From Streptomyces spiramyceticus (GTDB lineage: Bacteria; Actinomycetota; Actinomycetes; Streptomycetales; Streptomycetaceae), in NCBI RefSeq assembly GCF_028807635.1, contig NZ_JARBAX010000001.1, positions 3,893,501 to 3,957,500 of the forward strand: a stretch of 64,000 nucleotides of DNA. The letters are read 5' to 3'. Both the position numbers and the translations under genes were made by a program. Each line of letters begins with the position of its first letter. The first letter of the stretch is position 1. The notes under the pieces were generated by a model. The model searched no databases. It was not told where the DNA came from and saw only the letters and a program-made list of their open reading frames with translations. Of the stretch, positions 1-9,206 are shown in pieces.

Positions 1-246
1 GGCAAGGCTTCCCACGGTGCCCACCGCGTGCACCGCAAGCCCGGTTCCATCGGTGGCTGTGCCACCCCCGGCCGTGTCTTCAAGGGCATGCGCATGGCGG
101 GTCGTATGGGCAACGAGCGGGTCACCACCCAGAACCTGACCGTCCACGCCGTTGACGCCGAGAAGGGTCTGCTGCTCATCAAGGGCGCCGTCCCCGGCCC
201 CAACGGTGGCCTCGTCCTGGTCCGTACCGCGGCCAAGGGGGTTTGA
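1..246 (+). CDS. rplC: 50S ribosomal protein L3, C-terminal part
   Basis: The window opens inside this gene; 81 C-terminal residues are present, in frame from base 1. The glycine- and arginine-rich stretch with [19 protein letters not shown] followed by NERVTTQNL is the conserved end of L3, the early-assembly protein whose loop reaches towards the peptidyl-transferase centre. The next gene, rplD, starts 7 bases after the stop, as expected in an S10 operon. The start and any upstream rpsJ lie outside the window. Confidence 0.95.
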   Translation, partial: GKASHGAHRVHRKPGSIGGCATPGRVFKGMRMAGRMGNERVTTQNLTVHAVDAEKGLLLIKGAVPGPNGGLVLVRTAAKGV

Positions 247-253
247 GGAACCG

Positions 254-910
254 ATGAGCACCATTGACATCCTTACGCCGGCAGGCGACAAGGCCGGTAC
301 CGTCGAGCTCCCCGCGGAGATCTTCGATGCCAAGGTCAGCATTCCGCTGATCCACCAGGTCGTTGTCGCACAGCTGGCTGCTGCCCGTCAGGGCACGCAC
401 AAGACCAAGCGTCGCGGCGAAGTCCGTGGTGGCGGCAGGAAGCCCTACCGCCAGAAGGGCACCGGCCGCGCCCGTCAGGGTTCGACCCGCGCCCCGCAGT
501 TCGCAGGCGGTGGCGTCGTCCACGGCCCGCAGCCGCGTGACTACTCGCAGCGCACGCCCAAGAAGATGAAGGCCGCCGCTCTGCGTGGCGCCCTCACCGA
601 CCGGGCCCGTAACGCTCGCATCCACGTCGTCTCCGACGTGGTCGAGGGTGCGGTTGTGTCCACGAAGGCCGCGAAGAACCTGCTGGGCAAGGTCAGCGAG
701 CGCAAGCACGTGCTCCTGGTCGCCGAGCGTTCGGACGAGGCCGCGTGGCTGTCCGCCCGCAACCTGCCCCAGGTGCACCTCCTGGAGCCGGGCCAGCTGA
801 ACACGTACGACGTGCTCGTCTCCGACGACGTGGTCTTCACCAAGGCCGCTTTCGAGTCTTTCGTGTCTGGCCCCACCAAGGCCGATGAGACCGAAGGGAG
901 CGACGTCTGA
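254..910 (+). CDS. rplD: 50S ribosomal protein L4
   Basis: 218 residues. The ATG at 254 is chosen over in-frame upstream codons because it gives the standard L4 N-terminus ([15 protein letters not shown]) and follows TTGAGGAACC, a usable ribosome binding site. The central basic loop [18 protein letters not shown] (about residues 60-80) is the L4 extension that lines the exit tunnel. In enterobacteria L4 also represses its own operon; whether that holds here cannot be told from the sequence. The stop overlaps the start of rplW by one base (TGATG). Confidence 0.97.
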   Translation: MSTIDILTPAGDKAGTVELPAEIFDAKVSIPLIHQVVVAQLAAARQGTHKTKRRGEVRGGGRKPYRQKGTGRARQGSTRAPQFAGGGVVHGPQPRDYSQRTPKKMKAAALRGALTDRARNARIHVVSDVVEGAVVSTKAAKNLLGKVSERKHVLLVAERSDEAAWLSARNLPQVHLLEPGQLNTYDVLVSDDVVFTKAAFESFVSGPTKADETEGSDV

Positions 911-1233
911 TGGCTGAGGCGACCGTAACCAGCAAGACCTTCACGGACCCGCGTGACGTCCTCGTCAAGCCGGTTGTTTCCGAGAAGAGCTACGCGCTGC
1001 TCGACGAGAACAAGTACACGTTCATCGTCGCGCCCGGCTCCAACAAGACCCAGATCAAGCAGGCCGTGGAAGCGGTCTTCTCGGTCAAGGTCACCGGGGT
1101 CAACACGATCAACCGGCAGGGTAAGCGCAAGCGGACCAAGACCGGTTTCGGCAAGCGTGCCAACACCAAGCGCGCCATCGTGACCCTCGCCGAGGGCAAC
1201 CGTATCGACATCTTCGGCGGCCCGGTCTCCTAG
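910..1233 (+). CDS. rplW: 50S ribosomal protein L23
   Basis: 107 residues, normal for actinobacterial L23. The protein sits at the tunnel exit and is the docking site for trigger factor and SRP. The [20 protein letters not shown]-terminal motif and the basic loop [19 protein letters not shown] are the family hallmarks. It is translationally coupled to rplD (one-base overlap) and followed 39 bases later by rplB. Confidence 0.97.
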   Translation: MAEATVTSKTFTDPRDVLVKPVVSEKSYALLDENKYTFIVAPGSNKTQIKQAVEAVFSVKVTGVNTINRQGKRKRTKTGFGKRANTKRAIVTLAEGNRIDIFGGPVS

Positions 1234-1272
1234 CGGAGTCCGAGTCGTCCGGAATCGGACGAGGACTGAGAA

Positions 1273-2109
1273 ATGGGTATCCGCAAGTACAAGCCGACGA
1301 CCCCGGGCCGTCGTGGCTCCAGCGTCGCCGACTTTGTCGAGATCACGCGGTCCACGCCGGAGAAGTCGCTGGTCCGCCCGCTGCACAGCAAGGGCGGCCG
1401 TAACAACGCCGGTCGTGTGACCGTTCGCCACCAGGGCGGTGGCCACAAGCGCGCCTACCGAGTGATCGACTTCCGTCGTCACGACAAGGACGGCGTGCCG
1501 GCCAAGGTCGCGCACATCGAGTACGACCCGAACCGCACCGCGCGCATCGCGCTCCTGCACTACGCAGACGGCGAGAAGCGCTACATCATCGCACCGCGTG
1601 GGCTCACGCAGGGTGACCGGATTGAGAACGGCCCTGGCGCCGACATCAAGCCCGGCAACAACCTGGCGCTGCGCAACATCCCGGTCGGTACGACCATCCA
1701 CGCCATCGAGCTGCGGCCCGGCGGCGGCGCGAAGTTCGCCCGTTCCGCGGGTGCCTCCGTGCAGCTGCTGGCGAAGGAGGGCACGATGGCCCACCTTCGT
1801 ATGCCGTCCGGTGAAATCCGGCTGGTCGACGCCCGCTGCCGCGCCACGATTGGCGAGGTCGGCAACGCCGAGCAGTCGAACATCAACTGGGGCAAGGCCG
1901 GCCGTATGCGCTGGAAGGGCGTACGCCCGACCGTCCGCGGTGTCGCGATGAACCCGGTTGACCACCCGCACGGTGGTGGTGAGGGCAAGACCTCCGGTGG
2001 TCGCCACCCGGTCAGCCCGTGGGGTCAGAAGGAGGGTCGTACTCGCTCGCCGAAGAAGGCATCGAGCAAGTACATCGTCCGCCGCCGCAAGACGAACAAG
2101 AAGCGCTAG
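1273..2109 (+). CDS. rplB: 50S ribosomal protein L2
   Basis: 278 residues, full length. L2 bridges the subunits and supports peptidyl transfer; the conserved C-terminal histidine loop is present as [13 protein letters not shown], together with the SH3-like and OB-fold regions. ATG 1273 follows GAGGACTGAGAA, a recognisable binding site. It lies between rplW and rpsS in canonical S10 order. Confidence 0.98.
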   Translation: MGIRKYKPTTPGRRGSSVADFVEITRSTPEKSLVRPLHSKGGRNNAGRVTVRHQGGGHKRAYRVIDFRRHDKDGVPAKVAHIEYDPNRTARIALLHYADGEKRYIIAPRGLTQGDRIENGPGADIKPGNNLALRNIPVGTTIHAIELRPGGGAKFARSAGASVQLLAKEGTMAHLRMPSGEIRLVDARCRATIGEVGNAEQSNINWGKAGRMRWKGVRPTVRGVAMNPVDHPHGGGEGKTSGGRHPVSPWGQKEGRTRSPKKASSKYIVRRRKTNKKR

Positions 2110-2121
2110 GAGCGGGTTTAG

Positions 2122-2403
2122 ATGCCGCGCAGTCTCAAGAAGGGGCCCTTCGTCGACGGACACCTCATCAAGAAGGTGGACGTACAGAACGAGGCAGGCA
2201 CCAAGAACGTCATCAAGACCTGGTCCCGGCGCTCGATGATCATCCCGGCCATGCTGGGTCACACCATCGCGGTGCACAACGGCAAGATTCACGTCCCGGT
2301 GTTCGTCACCGAGTCGATGGTCGGCCACAAGCTCGGCGAGTTTGCGCCGACCCGCACCTTCCGCGGCCACGTCAAGGACGACCGCAAGTCGAAGCGCCGT
2401 TAA
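2122..2403 (+). CDS. rpsS: 30S ribosomal protein S19
   Basis: 93 residues beginning [15 protein letters not shown], the diagnostic S19 start; [19 protein letters not shown] is the second conserved block. S19 sits in the 30S head and pairs with S13, encoded at 12.9 kb. The start lies 12 bases after rplB behind AGGAGCGG. Confidence 0.98.
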   Translation: MPRSLKKGPFVDGHLIKKVDVQNEAGTKNVIKTWSRRSMIIPAMLGHTIAVHNGKIHVPVFVTESMVGHKLGEFAPTRTFRGHVKDDRKSKRR

Positions 2404-2444
2404 GGCGGGGTGCGATGACTATGAACGACACCGAAGGGACAACC

Positions 2445-2792
2445 ATGGAAGCCAGGGCCCAGGCGCGGTACATCCGCGTCACGCCCATGAAGGCCCGCCG
2501 CGTGGTGGACCTTATCCGTGGCATGGATGCCACGGAGGCTCAGGCGGTCCTGCGTTTCGCCCCGCAGGCCGCGAGCGTGCCGGTCGGCAAGGTGCTTGAC
2601 AGCGCCATTGCCAACGCCGCGCACAACTACGACCACACGGACGCCTCCTCGCTGGTCATCAGCGAGGCGTACGTCGACGAGGGCCCGACCCTGAAGCGGT
2701 TCCGTCCGCGCGCCCAGGGCCGTGCCTACCGGATCCGCAAGCGGACCAGCCACATCACCGTGGTCGTCAGCAGCAAGGAAGGTTCCCGGTAA
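2445..2792 (+). CDS. rplV: 50S ribosomal protein L22
   Basis: 115 residues from ATG 2445, which follows GAAGGGACAACC (good spacing) and gives the usual [14 protein letters not shown] start. An in-frame ATG at 2415 would add ten residues ([10 protein letters not shown]) with no better binding site and is an alternative. The protein carries the VVDLIRGM helix and the [20 protein letters not shown] loop that lines the exit tunnel, where macrolide-resistance mutations occur in other bacteria. It overlaps rpsC by one base (TAATG). Confidence 0.95.
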   Translation: MEARAQARYIRVTPMKARRVVDLIRGMDATEAQAVLRFAPQAASVPVGKVLDSAIANAAHNYDHTDASSLVISEAYVDEGPTLKRFRPRAQGRAYRIRKRTSHITVVVSSKEGSR

Positions 2793-3637
2793 TGGGCCAG
2801 AAGGTAAACCCGCACGGGTTCCGGCTCGGCATCACCACGGACTTCAAGTCCCGCTGGTACGCCGACAAGCTGTACAAGGACTACGTCAAGGAAGACGTCG
2901 CCATCCGCAGGATGATGACGTCCGGCATGGAGCGCGCCGGCATCTCGAAGGTTGAGATCGAGCGCACCCGTGACCGCGTGCGTGTGGACATCCACACCGC
3001 TCGTCCGGGCATCGTCATCGGCCGCCGTGGCGCCGAGGCCGACCGCATCCGCGGTGACCTCGAGAAGCTCACGGGCAAGCAGGTCCAGCTGAACATCCTC
3101 GAGGTCAAGAACCCCGAGATGGACGCTCAGCTGGTTGCCCAGGCCGTTGCCGAGCAGCTCTCCTCCCGCGTCTCCTTCCGTCGCGCCATGCGTAAGAGCA
3201 TGCAGGGCACGATGAAGGCCGGCGCCAAGGGCATCAAGATCCAGTGTGGTGGCCGTCTCGGCGGCGCCGAGATGTCCCGGTCCGAGTTCTACCGCGAGGG
3301 TCGTGTGCCGCTGCACACGCTGCGCGCGAACGTGGACTACGGCTTCTTCGAGGCCAAGACCACCTTCGGCCGTATCGGCGTGAAGGTCTGGATCTACAAG
3401 GGCGACGTCAAGAACATCGCCGAGGTTCGCGCCGAGAACGCTGCGGCCCGTGCGGGTAACCGCCCGGCCCGTGGTGGCGGCGCGGGCGACCGTCCGGCCG
3501 GTGGCCGTGGTGGTCGTGGTGGCGAGCGTGGCGGCCGCGGCCGCAAGCCGCAGCAGTCCGCGCCGGCAGCGGAGGCCCCCAAGGCCGACGCTCCCGCCGC
3601 CGCTGCTCCGGCTGAGAGCACCGGAACGGAGGCCTGA
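2792..3637 (+). CDS. rpsC: 30S ribosomal protein S3 with Gly/Arg- and Ala/Pro-rich tail
   Basis: 281 residues, about 50 longer than the E. coli protein. Residues 1-215 form the KH domain ([19 protein letters not shown]) and the S3 C-terminal domain that forms part of the mRNA entry site. The extra tail (about 218-281) begins with RGG-type repeats ([15 protein letters not shown]) and ends in an Ala/Pro/Glu segment, a low-complexity extension seen in high-GC actinobacteria. It is coupled to rplV by TAATG. Confidence 0.97.
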   Translation: MGQKVNPHGFRLGITTDFKSRWYADKLYKDYVKEDVAIRRMMTSGMERAGISKVEIERTRDRVRVDIHTARPGIVIGRRGAEADRIRGDLEKLTGKQVQLNILEVKNPEMDAQLVAQAVAEQLSSRVSFRRAMRKSMQGTMKAGAKGIKIQCGGRLGGAEMSRSEFYREGRVPLHTLRANVDYGFFEAKTTFGRIGVKVWIYKGDVKNIAEVRAENAAARAGNRPARGGGAGDRPAGGRGGRGGERGGRGRKPQQSAPAAEAPKADAPAAAAPAESTGTEA

Positions 3638-3642
3638 CCGAA

Positions 3643-4062
3643 ATGCTGATCCCTCGTAGGGTCAAGCACCGCAAGCAGCACCACCCCAAGCGCAGTGGTA
3701 TGGCGAAGGGTGGCACTGAGGTCGCATTCGGCGAGTACGGCATCCAGGCGCTGACCCCGGCGTACGTGACGAACCGCCAGATCGAGGCTGCTCGTATCGC
3801 GATGACCCGCCACATCAAGCGTGGCGGCAAGGTCTGGATCAACATTTACCCGGACCGTCCGCTCACCAAGAAGCCTGCCGAGACCCGCATGGGTTCCGGT
3901 AAGGGTTCCCCCGAGTGGTGGATCGCGAACGTCAAGCCCGGTCGGGTGATGTTCGAGCTGTCCTACCCGAACGAGAAGATTGCTCGTGAGGCGCTCACCC
4001 GCGCTGCTCACAAGCTTCCGATGAAGTGCCGGATTGTTCGGCGCGAGGCAGGTGAGTCGTGA
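3643..4062 (+). CDS. rplP: 50S ribosomal protein L16
   Basis: 139 residues starting [15 protein letters not shown], typical of L16, the protein that contacts tRNA near the A site. The [18 protein letters not shown] motif contains the arginine region hydroxylated in some bacteria. It starts 5 bases after rpsC, and its TGA overlaps the ATG of rpmC (TGATG). Confidence 0.98.
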   Translation: MLIPRRVKHRKQHHPKRSGMAKGGTEVAFGEYGIQALTPAYVTNRQIEAARIAMTRHIKRGGKVWINIYPDRPLTKKPAETRMGSGKGSPEWWIANVKPGRVMFELSYPNEKIAREALTRAAHKLPMKCRIVRREAGES

Positions 4063-4286
4063 TGGCGGCCGGTACCAAGGCGACCGAGCTGCGCGAGCTG
4101 AACGACGAGGATCTCGTCGCCAAGCTCCGTGAGGCCAAGGAAGAACTGTTCAATCTCCGCTTCCAGGCGGCGACCGGACAGCTCGAGAACCACGGCCGGC
4201 TCAAGTCCGTCCGTAAGGACATCGCCCGGATCTACACCCTGATGCGTGAGCGCGAGCTGGGCATCGAGACGGTGGAGAGCGCCTGA
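4062..4286 (+). CDS. rpmC: 50S ribosomal protein L29
   Basis: 74 residues from ATG 4062. A GTG three bases upstream (4059) is in frame but less well placed than the ATG in the TGATG coupling. The two-helix fold is visible as [19 protein letters not shown] and [20 protein letters not shown]29 sits beside L23 at the tunnel exit. It is coupled to rpsQ by another TGATG. Confidence 0.95.
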   Translation: MAAGTKATELRELNDEDLVAKLREAKEELFNLRFQAATGQLENHGRLKSVRKDIARIYTLMRERELGIETVESA

Positions 4287-4570
4287 TGAGCGAGAAGAAC
4301 GTGACTGAGACGAACACTGACCGCGGATTCCGCAAGACCCGTGAGGGTCTGGTCGTCAGCGACAAGATGGACAAGACCGTCGTCGTCGCCGTCGAGGACC
4401 GCGTCAAGCACGCGCTGTACGGCAAGGTCATCCGCCGTACGAACAAGCTCAAGGCGCACGACGAGCAGAACGCTGCCGGCGTCGGCGACCGCGTCCTCAT
4501 CATGGAGACGCGTCCGCTGTCGGCAAGCAAGCGCTGGCGCATCGTCGAGATCCTCGAGAAGGCCAAGTAG
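4286..4570 (+). CDS. rpsQ: 30S ribosomal protein S17
   Basis: 94 residues with an acidic N-terminal extension ([19 protein letters not shown]) before the OB-fold core ([17 protein letters not shown]) that binds 16S rRNA early in assembly. It is the last gene of the S10-type block; a 126-base intergenic region with three hairpins separates it from rplN. Confidence 0.97.
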   Translation: MSEKNVTETNTDRGFRKTREGLVVSDKMDKTVVVAVEDRVKHALYGKVIRRTNKLKAHDEQNAAGVGDRVLIMETRPLSASKRWRIVEILEKAK

Positions 4571-4572
4571 GT

Positions 4573-4668
4573 AATTCCCGCAAGGGAATTCCCGTTGATA
4601 CAGCCCTGAGGGGTTTCCCTCAGGACAGTTCCGCCAGGCTCGGCAGGGGCACCCAGGTGCCCCTGCCG
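4573..4668 (+). terminator. Three consecutive hairpins between rpsQ and rplN
   Basis: Hairpin 1: AATTCCC/GGGAATT (4573-4579 with 4584-4590) closed by a GCAA tetraloop. Hairpin 2: CCTGAGGG/CCCTCAGG (4605-4612 with 4617-4624) with loop GTTT. Hairpin 3: 12 perfect pairs (4641-4652 with 4657-4668), loop CCAG. None is followed by a clear T tract, so attenuation, transcript processing or a protein-binding leader are as likely as simple termination. The site lies exactly at the S10/spc operon junction. Confidence 0.7.
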
Positions 4669-4696
4669 GGAACCGGCAGACGATCAGGAGATAGAC

Positions 4697-5065
4697 GTGA
4701 TCCAGCAGGAGTCGCGACTGCGTGTCGCCGACAACACGGGTGCGAAGGAAATTCTCACCATTCGTGTTCTCGGTGGCTCGGGTCGCCGCTACGCGGGCAT
4801 CGGCGACGTCATCGTCGCCACCGTCAAGGACGCGATCCCCGGCGGCAACGTGAAGAAGGGTGACGTCGTCAAGGCTGTCATCGTTCGCACCGTCAAGGAG
4901 CGTCGTCGTCAGGACGGCTCGTACATCCGCTTCGACGAGAACGCCGCTGTCATTCTCAAGAACGACGGCGACCCTCGCGGCACCCGTATCTTCGGCCCGG
5001 TGGGCCGTGAGCTGCGCGAGAAGAAGTTCATGAAGATCATCTCGCTCGCGCCGGAGGTGCTGTAA
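4697..5065 (+). CDS. rplN: 50S ribosomal protein L14
   Basis: 122 residues. The GTG at 4697 gives [19 protein letters not shown], the invariant L14 start, behind CAGGAGATAGAC. L14 lies at the subunit interface and is the target of silencing factor RsfS in other bacteria. It is first in the spc-type block and 2 bases before rplX. Confidence 0.97.
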   Translation: MIQQESRLRVADNTGAKEILTIRVLGGSGRRYAGIGDVIVATVKDAIPGGNVKKGDVVKAVIVRTVKERRRQDGSYIRFDENAAVILKNDGDPRGTRIFGPVGRELREKKFMKIISLAPEVL

Positions 5066-5067
5066 GC

Positions 5068-5391
5068 ATGAAGATCAAGAAGGGCGACCTGGTTCAGGTC
5101 ATCACCGGTAAGGACAAGGGCAAGCAGGGCAAGGTCATTCTGGCCATCCCTACTGAGAACCGCGTCCTCGTCGAGGGTGTCAACCGGGTCAAGAAGCACA
5201 CCAAGGCCGGCCAGACCGCTCGCGGTTCGCAGACCGGTGGCATTGTGACGACCGAGGCTCCGGTCCACGTCAGCAACGTTCAGCTGGTTGTGGAGAAGGA
5301 CGGCAAGAAGGTCGTTACCCGCGTCGGCTACCGCTTTGACGACGAGGGCAACAAGATCCGCGTTGCCAAGCGGACTGGTGAGGACATCTGA
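5068..5391 (+). CDS. rplX: 50S ribosomal protein L24
   Basis: 107 residues with the KOW motif at the start ([20 protein letters not shown]), an RNA-binding loop that initiates 50S assembly in E. coli. The [20 protein letters not shown] segment is the C-terminal beta region. It overlaps rplE by one base (TGATG). Confidence 0.97.
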   Translation: MKIKKGDLVQVITGKDKGKQGKVILAIPTENRVLVEGVNRVKKHTKAGQTARGSQTGGIVTTEAPVHVSNVQLVVEKDGKKVVTRVGYRFDDEGNKIRVAKRTGEDI

Positions 5392-5948
5392 TGACTACCA
5401 CCACCGCACCGCGCCTCAAGCTGCGCTACCGCGAGGAGATCCAGGGCAAGCTGCGTGAGGAGTTCTCGTACGAGAACGTCATGCAGATCCCCGGCCTCGT
5501 CAAGATTGTGGTCAACATGGGTGTGGGCGACGCCGCCCGCGACTCCAAGCTGATCGACGGCGCGATTCGCGACCTCACCACGATCACTGGCCAGAAGCCG
5601 GCCGTCACCAAGGCCCGGAAGTCCATCGCGCAGTTCAAGTTGCGCGAGGGTCAGCCGATCGGCTGCCACGTCACCCTCCGCGGTGACCGCATGTGGGAGT
5701 TCCTGGACCGTACGCTGTCGCTCGCGCTGCCGCGTATCCGTGACTTCCGTGGTCTGTCGCCGAAGCAGTTCGACGGCCGTGGCAACTACACCTTCGGTCT
5801 CACGGAGCAGGTCATGTTCCACGAGATCGACCAGGACAAGATCGACCGGGTCCGGGGCATGGACATCACCGTGGTTACCACGGCGACCAACGACGACGAG
5901 GGTCGTGCCCTCCTTCGTCACCTCGGCTTCCCGTTCAAGGAGAACTGA
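5391..5948 (+). CDS. rplE: 50S ribosomal protein L5
   Basis: 185 residues. L5 binds 5S rRNA and contacts S13 across the subunit interface. Conserved blocks seen: [35 protein letters not shown] and [19 protein letters not shown]. It sits between rplX and the zinc-type S14 gene. Confidence 0.98.
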   Translation: MTTTTAPRLKLRYREEIQGKLREEFSYENVMQIPGLVKIVVNMGVGDAARDSKLIDGAIRDLTTITGQKPAVTKARKSIAQFKLREGQPIGCHVTLRGDRMWEFLDRTLSLALPRIRDFRGLSPKQFDGRGNYTFGLTEQVMFHEIDQDKIDRVRGMDITVVTTATNDDEGRALLRHLGFPFKEN

Positions 5949-5950
5949 CC

Positions 5951-6136
5951 GTGGCGAAGAAGGCCCTGATCGCTAAGGCGGCCCGCAAGCCGAAGTTCGC
6001 TGTGCGCGCGTACACGCGTTGCCAGCGCTGCGGCCGGCCGCACTCCGTCTACCGCAAGTTCGGCCTGTGCCGCGTGTGCCTTCGTGAGATGGCTCACCGT
6101 GGCGAGCTGCCGGGCGTGACCAAGAGCTCCTGGTAG
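5951..6136 (+). CDS. rpsZ: 30S ribosomal protein S14, zinc-binding type Z
   Basis: 61 residues from GTG 5951. The short form carries a zinc ribbon, CQRC at 24-27 and CRVC at 40-43, unlike the longer Cys-free S14 paralogues that actinobacteria often express under zinc starvation from elsewhere. L36 at 12.6 kb is also of the zinc type. It begins 2 bases after rplE; the gap to rpsH is 222 bases. Confidence 0.97.
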   Translation: MAKKALIAKAARKPKFAVRAYTRCQRCGRPHSVYRKFGLCRVCLREMAHRGELPGVTKSSW

Positions 6137-6358
6137 TCCTGTACTGCCCTTCGGGCGTACGGATTTCCAGAGGCTCTCGGTAAGTATCTGGTCGGCAGGA
6201 GCCCTCCTTCGCATGCCGTAGGCTTGCGGGGTTGGGCGCCTGCCGCCCTGACCGACTTACTACGCCGTAGGTCCCCGCACCGCACCCGTCCCGCCACTGA
6301 GTGGGGAGAGGGATGGCGCATACAGGAAACCCCGGCGAGAGAGGCCGAAGGCCAATTC
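6137..6358 (+). promoter_or_regulatory. Long leader between rpsZ and rpsH
   Basis: This 222-base gap is the longest inside the spc block, where most genes are fused or overlap. It holds a hairpin at 6141-6160 (GTAC-T-GCCC, loop TTC, GGGC-GTAC) just after rpsZ. No ORF in it has a convincing start or family match; the open frame leading into rpsH begins before any plausible binding site. It could be an S8-responsive leader or carry an internal promoter; neither is proven. Confidence 0.45.
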
Positions 6359-6757
6359 ATGACCATGACTGATCCGATCGCGGACATGCTGACTCGTCTG
6401 CGTAACGCGAACTCGGCGTACCACGACACCGTGGCTATGCCGCACAGCAAGATCAAGTCGCACATCGCGGAGATCCTCCAGCAGGAGGGCTTCATCACCG
6501 GCTGGAAGGTCGAGGACGCCGAAGTCGGCAAGTCCCTCGTCCTGGAGCTGAAGTTCGGCCCGAACCGTGAGCGCTCCATTGCGGGCATCAAGCGGATCTC
6601 GAAGCCGGGTCTGCGCGTTTACGCGAAGTCCACCAACCTGCCGAAGGTCCTCGGCGGCCTGGGCGTGGCGATCATCTCCACGTCCCACGGTCTCCTGACC
6701 GGCCAGCAGGCAGGCAAGAAGGGCGTAGGTGGGGAAGTCCTCGCCTACGTCTGGTAG
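6359..6757 (+). CDS. rpsH: 30S ribosomal protein S8
   Basis: 132 residues from ATG 6359 ([18 protein letters not shown]); the second ATG at 6365 is an alternative two codons on. The start follows GAGGCCGAAGGCC. S8 is a primary 16S rRNA binder and, in E. coli, the autogenous repressor of the spc operon. The C-terminal [20 protein letters not shown] motif is intact. Confidence 0.97.
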   Translation: MTMTDPIADMLTRLRNANSAYHDTVAMPHSKIKSHIAEILQQEGFITGWKVEDAEVGKSLVLELKFGPNRERSIAGIKRISKPGLRVYAKSTNLPKVLGGLGVAIISTSHGLLTGQQAGKKGVGGEVLAYVW

Positions 6758-6778
6758 TCGGGAACGGAGGAAAAGCTA

Positions 6779-7318
6779 ATGTCGCGAATCGGCAAGCTCC
6801 CCATCCAGGTTCCCGCCGGTGTGGACGTCACCATCGATGGCCGTACGGTCGCGGTGAAGGGCCCCAAGGGTTCCCTCTCGCACACTGTTGCGGCGCCCAT
6901 CGAGGTCACCAAGGGCGAGGACGGCACCCTTGCGGTGCTGCGCCCGAACGACGAGCGTCAGAACAAGGCCCTCCACGGCCTGTCCCGCACGCTGGTGGCG
7001 AACATGATCACCGGTGTGACCCAGGGATACAGCAAGGCGCTCGAGATCAGCGGTGTCGGTTACCGCGTCCAGGCGAAGGGCTCCAACCTGGAGTTCGCCC
7101 TGGGCTACAGCCACCCGATCGTCGTTGAGGCCCCCGAGGGCATCTCCTTCAAGGTCGAGTCGCCCACGAAGCTCAGCGTCGAGGGCATCGACAAGCAGAA
7201 GGTCGGCGAGGTCGCCGCGAACATCCGCAAGCTGCGTAAGCCGGACCCGTACAAGGCCAAGGGCGTCAAGTACGCGGGCGAGGTTATCCGCCGCAAGGTC
7301 GGAAAGGCGGGTAAGTAA
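6779..7318 (+). CDS. rplF: 50S ribosomal protein L6
   Basis: 179 residues, two L6 repeats. It begins [17 protein letters not shown] and ends with the signature [19 protein letters not shown] near the GTPase-associated centre. It starts behind GGAACGGAGGAAAAGCTA, a strong binding site, and is followed after 3 bases by rplR. Confidence 0.98.
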   Translation: MSRIGKLPIQVPAGVDVTIDGRTVAVKGPKGSLSHTVAAPIEVTKGEDGTLAVLRPNDERQNKALHGLSRTLVANMITGVTQGYSKALEISGVGYRVQAKGSNLEFALGYSHPIVVEAPEGISFKVESPTKLSVEGIDKQKVGEVAANIRKLRKPDPYKAKGVKYAGEVIRRKVGKAGK

Positions 7319-7321
7319 GCC

Positions 7322-7705
7322 ATGGCATACGGTGTAAAGATCGCCAAGGGTGACGCGTACAAGCGCGCTGCCATCAAGCGTCGTCACATCCGCGTTCGCA
7401 AGCACGTCTCCGGTACGCCGGAGCGTCCTCGCCTCGTCGTGACGCGCTCCAACCGCAACATCGTTGCGCAGGTCATCGACGACATCGCGGGCCACACGCT
7501 CGCGTCGGCGTCGACCCTGGACGCCTCGATCCGTGGTGGCGAGGCCGACAAGAGCGCCCAGGCCCAGCAGGTCGGCGCACTTGTCGCCGAGCGTGCCAAG
7601 GCTGCCGGCGTCGAGGCCGTCGTGTTCGACCGTGGTGGCAACAGGTACGCCGGGCGCATTGCCGCTCTGGCTGACGCCGCCCGCGAAGCCGGGCTGAAGT
7701 TCTAA
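7322..7705 (+). CDS. rplR: 50S ribosomal protein L18
   Basis: 127 residues; 5S rRNA-binding partner of L5. The basic N-terminus ([20 protein letters not shown]) is followed by the conserved [20 protein letters not shown] end. ATG 7322 lies 3 bases after the rplF stop. Confidence 0.97.
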   Translation: MAYGVKIAKGDAYKRAAIKRRHIRVRKHVSGTPERPRLVVTRSNRNIVAQVIDDIAGHTLASASTLDASIRGGEADKSAQAQQVGALVAERAKAAGVEAVVFDRGGNRYAGRIAALADAAREAGLKF

Positions 7706-7751
7706 GCCCCGGTTCCGGGACTAACGGACGTAACAGAGAGAGGTAAATCCA

Positions 7752-8354
7752 ATGGCTGGACCCCAGCGCCGCGGAAGCGGTGCCGGTGGCGGCGAGCGGC
7801 GGGACCGGAAGGGTCGCGACGGTGGCGCTGCCGCCGAGAAGACCGCTTACGTTGAGCGCGTTGTCGCGATCAACCGCGTTGCCAAGGTTGTCAAGGGTGG
7901 TCGCCGCTTCAGCTTCACCGCGCTGGTCGTGGTGGGCGACGGTGACGGCACCGTAGGTGTCGGATACGGCAAGGCCAAGGAAGTTCCCGCGGCCATCGCC
8001 AAGGGCGTTGAAGAGGCCAAGAAGAGCTTCTTCAAGGTTCCGCGTATCCAGGGCACCATCCCGCACCCGATCCAGGGCGAGAAGGCTGCGGGCGTTGTCC
8101 TGCTCAAGCCGGCTTCCCCCGGTACCGGCGTTATCGCCGGTGGCCCGGTGCGTGCCGTACTCGAGTGCGCCGGCGTTCACGACATCCTGTCGAAGTCGCT
8201 CGGTTCGTCGAACCCGATCAACATCGTGCACGCGACCGTGGCGGCCCTCCAGGGCCTGCAGCGTCCCGAGGAGATCGCGGCTCGCCGTGGTCTGCCCCTC
8301 GAGGACGTCGCCCCCGCGGCTCTGCTTCGTGCTCGTGCGGGAGCGGGTGCGTAA
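7752..8354 (+). CDS. rpsE: 30S ribosomal protein S5
   Basis: 200 residues. A glycine/arginine-rich N-terminal extension (about 1-30) precedes the dsRBD-like domain ([19 protein letters not shown]) and the C-terminal domain with [17 protein letters not shown]5 affects decoding accuracy and is the classic spectinomycin-resistance locus. It is coupled to rpmD by TAATG. Confidence 0.98.
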   Translation: MAGPQRRGSGAGGGERRDRKGRDGGAAAEKTAYVERVVAINRVAKVVKGGRRFSFTALVVVGDGDGTVGVGYGKAKEVPAAIAKGVEEAKKSFFKVPRIQGTIPHPIQGEKAAGVVLLKPASPGTGVIAGGPVRAVLECAGVHDILSKSLGSSNPINIVHATVAALQGLQRPEEIAARRGLPLEDVAPAALLRARAGAGA

Positions 8355-8536
8355 TGGCCCGCCTCAAGATCACGCAGACGAAGTCGTACATCGGCAGCAA
8401 GCAGAACCACCGCGACACCCTTCGTTCGCTCGGGCTCAAGCGCCTGCACGACGTGGTTGTCAAGGAGGACCGCCCCGAGTTCCGCGGAATGGTTCACACC
8501 GTCCGCCACCTCGTGACGGTTGAGGAGGTCGACTGA
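8354..8536 (+). CDS. rpmD: 50S ribosomal protein L30
   Basis: 60 residues, [20 protein letters not shown] then [11 protein letters not shown], the complete ferredoxin-like L30. It begins on the last base of the rpsE stop codon (TAATG). The downstream rplO starts one base after its TGA. Confidence 0.96.
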   Translation: MARLKITQTKSYIGSKQNHRDTLRSLGLKRLHDVVVKEDRPEFRGMVHTVRHLVTVEEVD

Positions 8537-8537
8537 C

Positions 8538-8993
8538 ATGGCGGAAAACAACCCGCTGAAGGTCCACAACCTCCGGCCCGCCCCGGGTGCCAAGACCGCC
8601 AAGACCCGTGTCGGTCGTGGTGAGGCATCCAAGGGTAAGACCGCAGGTCGTGGTACCAAGGGCACCAAGGCCCGCTACCAGGTTCCGCAGCGCTTCGAGG
8701 GCGGGCAGATGCCCCTCCACATGCGTCTGCCGAAGCTCAAGGGCTTCAAGAACCCGTTCCGCACCGAGTACCAGGTCGTGAACCTGGACAAGCTCGCCGA
8801 GCTCTACCCGCAGGGTGGAGAGGTCACGGTGGCCGATCTGGTCGCCAAGGGTGCGGTGCGTAAGAACGAACTCGTCAAGGTGCTTGGCGCCGGCGAGGTC
8901 TCCGTGGCGCTGACGGTGACGGTTGACGCCGTTTCCGCCTCCGCCAAGGAGAAGATCGCCGCTGCCGGCGGCACCGTCACCGAGCTCGTCTGA
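8538..8993 (+). CDS. rplO: 50S ribosomal protein L15
   Basis: 151 residues from ATG 8538, preceded by GAGGAGGTCGACTGAC. The glycine-rich N-terminal tail ([17 protein letters not shown]) threads into 23S rRNA; the C-terminal half is the typical globular fold. It closes the spc-type block; a strong hairpin follows before secY. Confidence 0.96.
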   Translation: MAENNPLKVHNLRPAPGAKTAKTRVGRGEASKGKTAGRGTKGTKARYQVPQRFEGGQMPLHMRLPKLKGFKNPFRTEYQVVNLDKLAELYPQGGEVTVADLVAKGAVRKNELVKVLGAGEVSVALTVTVDAVSASAKEKIAAAGGTVTELV

Positions 8994-9020
8994 GAGACGA
9001 GTCCGATGGCTTGAACATCG

Positions 9021-9054
9021 ACCGGGGATGCCTCTCAAAAGGGGCATCCCCGGT
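9021..9054 (+). terminator. Hairpin between rplO and secY
   Basis: Twelve perfect base pairs (9021-9032 with 9043-9054), ten-base loop, placed 28 bases after the rplO stop. The tail is TGGTCGTTCC, only weakly T-rich. It probably separates ribosomal transcripts from the secY-adk-map unit, fully or partially; processing is possible. Confidence 0.75.
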
Positions 9055-9206
9055 TGGTCGTTCCTAGGGGGGCATGGTCGCCGGTATGGTGGCGTGCACC
9101 GTTAACTTCCGCGCGGTGTGTCCGTGCGGCTTTTGACTGATTCGTATTCGTCGATCCTCAAGACCGTCACCTCTGACGCAGAAGCGCGGGGGTCGCAGGA
9201 GGCACC

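Noticed and set aside
541..2370. 609-codon open frame on the minus strand opposite rplD-rplB
   Set aside because: It is a shadow of ribosomal protein genes caused by high third-position GC; no family resemblance and composition is antisense-like. The same applies to the 867-codon minus frame at 16336-18939 and the 1039- and 1073-codon frames near 28-31 and 38-41 kb.
9133..9161. secY promoter TTGACT near 9133
   Set aside because: No acceptable -10 at 16-19 bases; the region is open to other interpretations, so no promoter is called.
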